NCBI GenBank assembly: GCA_013820865.1 | Contig: JACDHU010000089.1 | Span: 1-6,857, forward strand | DNA length: 6,857 bases | Source of the DNA: Chloroflexota bacterium | Lineage (GTDB): Bacteria > Chloroflexota > Limnocylindria > QHBO01 | Direction: 5' to 3' | Shown: positions 4,351-6,857 of the stretch, piece after piece | How positions within the stretch are numbered: position 1 is the stretch's first letter | How the letters are laid out: each line of letters starts with the position of its first letter | Notes under the pieces: generated by a model | Told to the model about the DNA's origin: nothing | Databases searched by the model: none | Seen by the model: only the letters and a program-made list of their open reading frames with translations | Made by a program: the position numbers and the translations under genes

Positions 4351-5462
4351 CCGGGGCCGCGGAGCCGCGCCGAACGCCGCTCACGGACCTGCATCGCGAG
4401 CTGGGTGCGCGGCTCGTGCCGTTCGCGGGGTACGAGATGCCGATCCAGTACGCATCGATCCTCGAGGAGCACCGCACGGTGCGCAGCGCGGTTGGCCTGT
4501 TCGACCTGTCGCACATGGGCGAGATCGAAATAGACGGCCCGGAGGCGGTGGCGTTCCTTCGCCACGCCGTCGCGAGCGATCCGGGCGCGCTGGTCGTCGG
4601 GCAGGCGCAGTACTCAATGCTGTGCCAGGACGATGGCGGCATCATCGACGATCTCATCATCTATCGGCTTGCGGACGGACGGTTCTGGGTGGTCTGCAAC
4701 GCCTCCAACCGCGAGGCGGTGGTTGAGCAGCTCGACGAGCTCCTGGTCCGCGGTGATTTCGACGCCAGCCTCGATGACCGCAGTGACCGCACCGCCCTGG
4801 TCGCACCGCAGGGCCCGAATGCCGCAGCCCTGGTCGCCGAGCTGACGGACGTCGATCTTGATGCCATCGGCAACTATCGCTCGGCCCGCGGCGCGGTGGC
4901 CGGCATCGACTGCCTGGTCGCGCGTACCGGCTATACCGGCGAGGACGGCTTCGAGCTCTTCTGCGATGCCGACCGGGCGCGCGAACTCTGGGAAGCCGTG
5001 ACTACGGCGGGGGAGCGTCACGGCCTTCGTCCGTGCGGCCTTGGCGCGCGCGACACGCTGCGACTCGAGGCCGGCATGCCGTTGTATGGGAATGAGCTGG
5101 ATCGGGACACCAACCCGTTCGAGGTCAACCTGGGTCGCGTCGTCAAGCTCGAGAAGGGCGACTTCGTGGGGCGCGCGGCGCTCCAGGCCATCGCGCTCGC
5201 CGGCCCATCGCGCATGCTCATCGGCCTGCAAATGCTCGAGAATGCGATCCCGCGCGCGGGGTACGAGGTGCGGGCTAACGGCACTGCCGTCGGAAAGGTG
5301 ACCAGCGGGACCCTGTCCCCGACGCTGGGTGAGAAGATCGCCATGGCGCTCGTCCCGGCGGAGCTCTCGGACATCGGAAATACCTTCGACGTGGTCGTCC
5401 GCGAACGCCCGTATCGGGCCGAACAGGTAAAGTTGCCGTTCTATAAGCGCCCGCGCGACTGA
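4347..5462 (+). CDS. gcvT: Aminomethyltransferase, glycine cleavage T-protein
   Basis: GcvT takes the aminomethyl group from lipoylated GcvH and, with tetrahydrofolate, releases ammonia and forms 5,10-methylene-tetrahydrofolate in the cytoplasm. The 371-residue length is standard. Recognisable blocks in order are: TPLTDLHRELGARLVPFAGYEMPIQY (10-35, noted here by its key residues Pro11, His16, Gly20 and Pro32); GLFDLSHMGE (50-59); QYSMLCQDDGGIIDDLIIY (88-106), carrying the Asp101-Asp102 pair that includes the catalytic aspartate; LVAPQGP (151-157); RTGYTGEDGFE (193-203); GARDTLRLEAGMPLYGNE (233-250); and VTSGTLSPTLG (318-328). The C-terminus ends LPFYKRPRD. The GTG start at 4347 shares four bases (GTGA) with the Nudix stop. 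An ATG start would delete conserved sequence, so the GTG is preferred. gcvH follows after 43 bases. Confidence 0.97.
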   Translation: MTGAAEPRRTPLTDLHRELGARLVPFAGYEMPIQYASILEEHRTVRSAVGLFDLSHMGEIEIDGPEAVAFLRHAVASDPGALVVGQAQYSMLCQDDGGIIDDLIIYRLADGRFWVVCNASNREAVVEQLDELLVRGDFDASLDDRSDRTALVAPQGPNAAALVAELTDVDLDAIGNYRSARGAVAGIDCLVARTGYTGEDGFELFCDADRARELWEAVTTAGERHGLRPCGLGARDTLRLEAGMPLYGNELDRDTNPFEVNLGRVVKLEKGDFVGRAALQAIALAGPSRMLIGLQMLENAIPRAGYEVRANGTAVGKVTSGTLSPTLGEKIAMALVPAELSDIGNTFDVVVRERPYRAEQVKLPFYKRPRD

Positions 5463-5487
5463 CGGGTCCGTGATGCCCGACCGCCCC

Positions 5488-5493
5488 AGGAGG
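5488..5493 (+). promoter_or_regulatory. Strong ribosome-binding site of gcvH
   Basis: AGGAGG is a perfect Shine-Dalgarno core, 12 bases before the ATG at 5506. It decides the start: an upstream GTG at 5470 would make a 12-residue extension foreign to GcvH and would place this site inside the gene. It is the only strong site of its kind before a gene in this window, which fits the need for abundant H-protein. Confidence 0.8.
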
Positions 5494-5505
5494 TTTGATT
5501 CGCCA

Positions 5506-5883
5506 ATGGCACTCCCCGATGATCTGCGCTACTCGAAGGAGCACGAGTGGGTTCGCGTTGAAGGCTCACGCGCCACCATCGGCATCACCAGCTTCGCGGC
5601 CGATGAGCTTGGTGACATCGTCTTCGTCGAGCTGCCCGACGTCGGATCCAGCCTGGGTCAGTTCGCGACCTTCGGCGTCGTCGAGAGCGTCAAGGCAGTG
5701 AGCGACCTGTTCTCTCCGATCTCGGGCGAGGTGGTCGAGGTCAACGAGACGCTGCGCGAGTCGCCCGAGCTCCTCAACAGCGATCCGTTCGGCGACGGCT
5801 GGATCGCGAAGGTGGATCTGGCCGATGCGTCCGAGGTTGACGCACTGATGGACGCCGACGCCTACACCGCCGAGACCGCCTGA
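5506..5883 (+). CDS. gcvH: Glycine cleavage system H-protein (lipoyl carrier)
   Basis: GcvH is the small lipoylated shuttle of the glycine cleavage system. It carries the aminomethyl group from P-protein to T-protein and is re-oxidised by L-protein. The 125 residues match the family length. LRYSKEHEWVRVEG (7-20) is the classic H-protein N-terminus. GITSFAADELGDIVFVELP (26-44) follows. The lipoyl site is Lys63 in ESVKAVSDLFSPISGEV (60-76), and NETLRESPELLNSDPFGDGW (80-99) completes the fold. The start is set by the AGGAGG site at 5488. The gene lies between gcvT and gcvPA, and gcvPA begins 14 bases after the stop, as expected for one operon. Lipoylation would require ligase or transferase genes elsewhere. 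Confidence 0.98.
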   Translation: MALPDDLRYSKEHEWVRVEGSRATIGITSFAADELGDIVFVELPDVGSSLGQFATFGVVESVKAVSDLFSPISGEVVEVNETLRESPELLNSDPFGDGWIAKVDLADASEVDALMDADAYTAETA

Positions 5884-5897
5884 GCCGTTCGGCCCTG

Positions 5898-6857
5898 ATG
5901 AGCTACTCCCCGCACACCGCCGCCGACCGTGAGCGCATGCTCGCCGCCATCGGTGTCGAGTCGGTGGAGGACCTGTTCGCCGATATCCCGAGCGCGGTCC
6001 GTGCCTCGGCCTGGGACGTGCCGCCGCCGCTGGTCGAGCAGGAGGTCCGGACCGAGCTGGCGCGGCTGGCCGGGCGCAACCGCATTCCCGAGGTGAGCTT
6101 CCTCGGGGCCGGCGTGTACCGGCACCTCGTGCCGTCGGTCGTCGGCGAGGTCATCGGCCGGCCCGAGTTCGCGACCGCCTACACGCCGTACCAGCCCGAG
6201 GTCAGCCAGGGAACGCTGCAGAGCATCTACGAGTTCCAGTCGCTGATCTGCGAGCTGACGCAGATGGAGGTCGCCACCGCTTCTCACTACGATGGCGCCA
6301 CGGCCACCGCGGAGGCCGCGCTGATGGCCTGCCGTCTGACGCGGCGCAACCGCGTCGCCGTGTCGGCTGGCGTCAACCCCGACTACCGGCGCGTCCTGGA
6401 GACGTATTGCTCGGGTCCGGGGATCGAGGTTGTGACCCTGCCGATCGACCTCACGGACGGCGGAACCGGCACGACTGATCCGGCCGCCGTCGAGGCGCTG
6501 GGCGAGGTCGCCTGCCTGATCGCGGCGCAGCCGAACTTCTACGGCCAGCTCGAACCGATGCGCGATCTGGCCGATGCCGCACACGCGGGCGGCGCTCAGC
6601 TCGTCGCGGTCGTCGAGCCGACCTCGCTGGCCCTGCTCGCCGCGCCGGGCGAGAACGGCGCCGATATCGTCACGGCCGAGGGGCAGCCGCTCGGCATTCC
6701 GGCGAGCTTCGGTGGCCCATATGTCGGCCTTATGGCGGCGCGGATGGCATCGGTGCGGCAGATGCCCGGCCGGCTGGTCGGCGCGACGCGCGATGTCGCC
6801 GGGCGCAAGGGCTATGTCCTTACCCTCCAGGCGCGCGAGCAGCACATCCGGCGCGAG
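5898..6857 (+). CDS. gcvPA: Glycine dehydrogenase (decarboxylating) subunit 1, GcvPA (3' partial)
   Basis: This is the N-terminal subunit of the two-piece P-protein, which with GcvPB decarboxylates glycine using PLP and passes the aminomethyl group to GcvH. The visible 320 residues run to the window end without a stop; full-length GcvPA is usually about 440-450 residues. Landmarks are MSYSPHTAADRERMLAAIGV (1-20); FLGAGVYRHLVPS (68-80); AYTPYQPEVSQGTLQSIYEF (94-113); YDGATATAEAALMA (131-144); QPNFYG (211-216); GADIVTAEGQPLGIPASFGG (254-273); and RQMPGRLVG (287-295), followed by YVLTLQAREQHIRRE (306-320). ATG 5898 gives the typical N-terminus; its ribosome-binding site is weak, so translation may be coupled to gcvH. 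The PLP lysine lies in GcvPB, expected directly downstream. The split form excludes the single-chain P-protein found, for example, in E. coli. Confidence 0.96.
   Translation, partial: MSYSPHTAADRERMLAAIGVESVEDLFADIPSAVRASAWDVPPPLVEQEVRTELARLAGRNRIPEVSFLGAGVYRHLVPSVVGEVIGRPEFATAYTPYQPEVSQGTLQSIYEFQSLICELTQMEVATASHYDGATATAEAALMACRLTRRNRVAVSAGVNPDYRRVLETYCSGPGIEVVTLPIDLTDGGTGTTDPAAVEALGEVACLIAAQPNFYGQLEPMRDLADAAHAGGAQLVAVVEPTSLALLAAPGENGADIVTAEGQPLGIPASFGGPYVGLMAARMASVRQMPGRLVGATRDVAGRKGYVLTLQAREQHIRRE

Noticed and set aside
5470..5505. Upstream GTG start for gcvH
   Set aside because: It adds residues foreign to GcvH and would place the AGGAGG ribosome-binding site inside the coding sequence.
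5862..6845. 327-codon minus-strand frame opposite gcvPA
   Set aside because: The plus strand encodes a clear GcvPA with many conserved motifs. The antisense frame is open because of codon bias and has no recognisable domain.

Overview
This is a GC-rich bacterial chromosomal window. Every gene lies on the plus strand and genes are closely packed. The content is housekeeping: the tail of a cell-division cluster, a tRNA gene, a lipid or cell-envelope type glycosyltransferase, and the start of a glycine-cleavage operon. I see no mobile element, CRISPR array, toxin system or defence system. Two points suggest a Gram-positive-like or Chloroflexota-type lineage: ftsZ is followed by yggS (ylmE) and yggT (ylmG), and the glycine decarboxylase P-protein is of the split type (gcvPA, N-terminal subunit). 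The exact phylum cannot be fixed from this sequence. Chloroflexota or a related high-GC phylum is an inference.

Layout. Positions 1-1224 hold ftsZ, missing only its first residues at the window edge. Next come yggS (1242-1940, PLP-binding homeostasis protein) and yggT (1960-2211, small membrane protein). sepF and ylmD, often found in this neighbourhood, are absent from the interval. A well-formed sigma70-type promoter (2224-2253) drives a tRNA-Val with anticodon CAC and an encoded CCA end (2268-2344). Ten bases later a GT4-family glycosyltransferase begins (2355-3548) with no promoter of its own that I can see, so the two may be co-transcribed.

Positions 3549-3879 have no recognisable protein gene. 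They hold a strong promoter-like sequence (3567-3594), a possible leaderless small ORF that does not look convincingly coding, and several inverted repeats that could fold in a leader RNA. This is the least explained part of the window. Downstream, a Nudix hydrolase (3880-4350) overlaps gcvT (4347-5462) by four bases. It is followed by gcvH (5506-5883) and gcvPA (5898 to the window end).

How the genes work together. GcvPA (with GcvPB, expected just downstream), GcvH and GcvT carry out glycine decarboxylation and transfer of the C1 unit to tetrahydrofolate. GcvH shuttles the aminomethyl group on lipoyl-lysine 63. GcvP uses PLP, and YggS buffers PLP elsewhere in the window, but the two operons are separate, so this link is only thematic. 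The translational coupling of a Nudix hydrolase to gcvT is the most concrete unusual linkage. I did not find a clearly new system; the best leads are the 3549-3879 leader region, the tRNA-glycosyltransferase arrangement and the Nudix-gcv operon.
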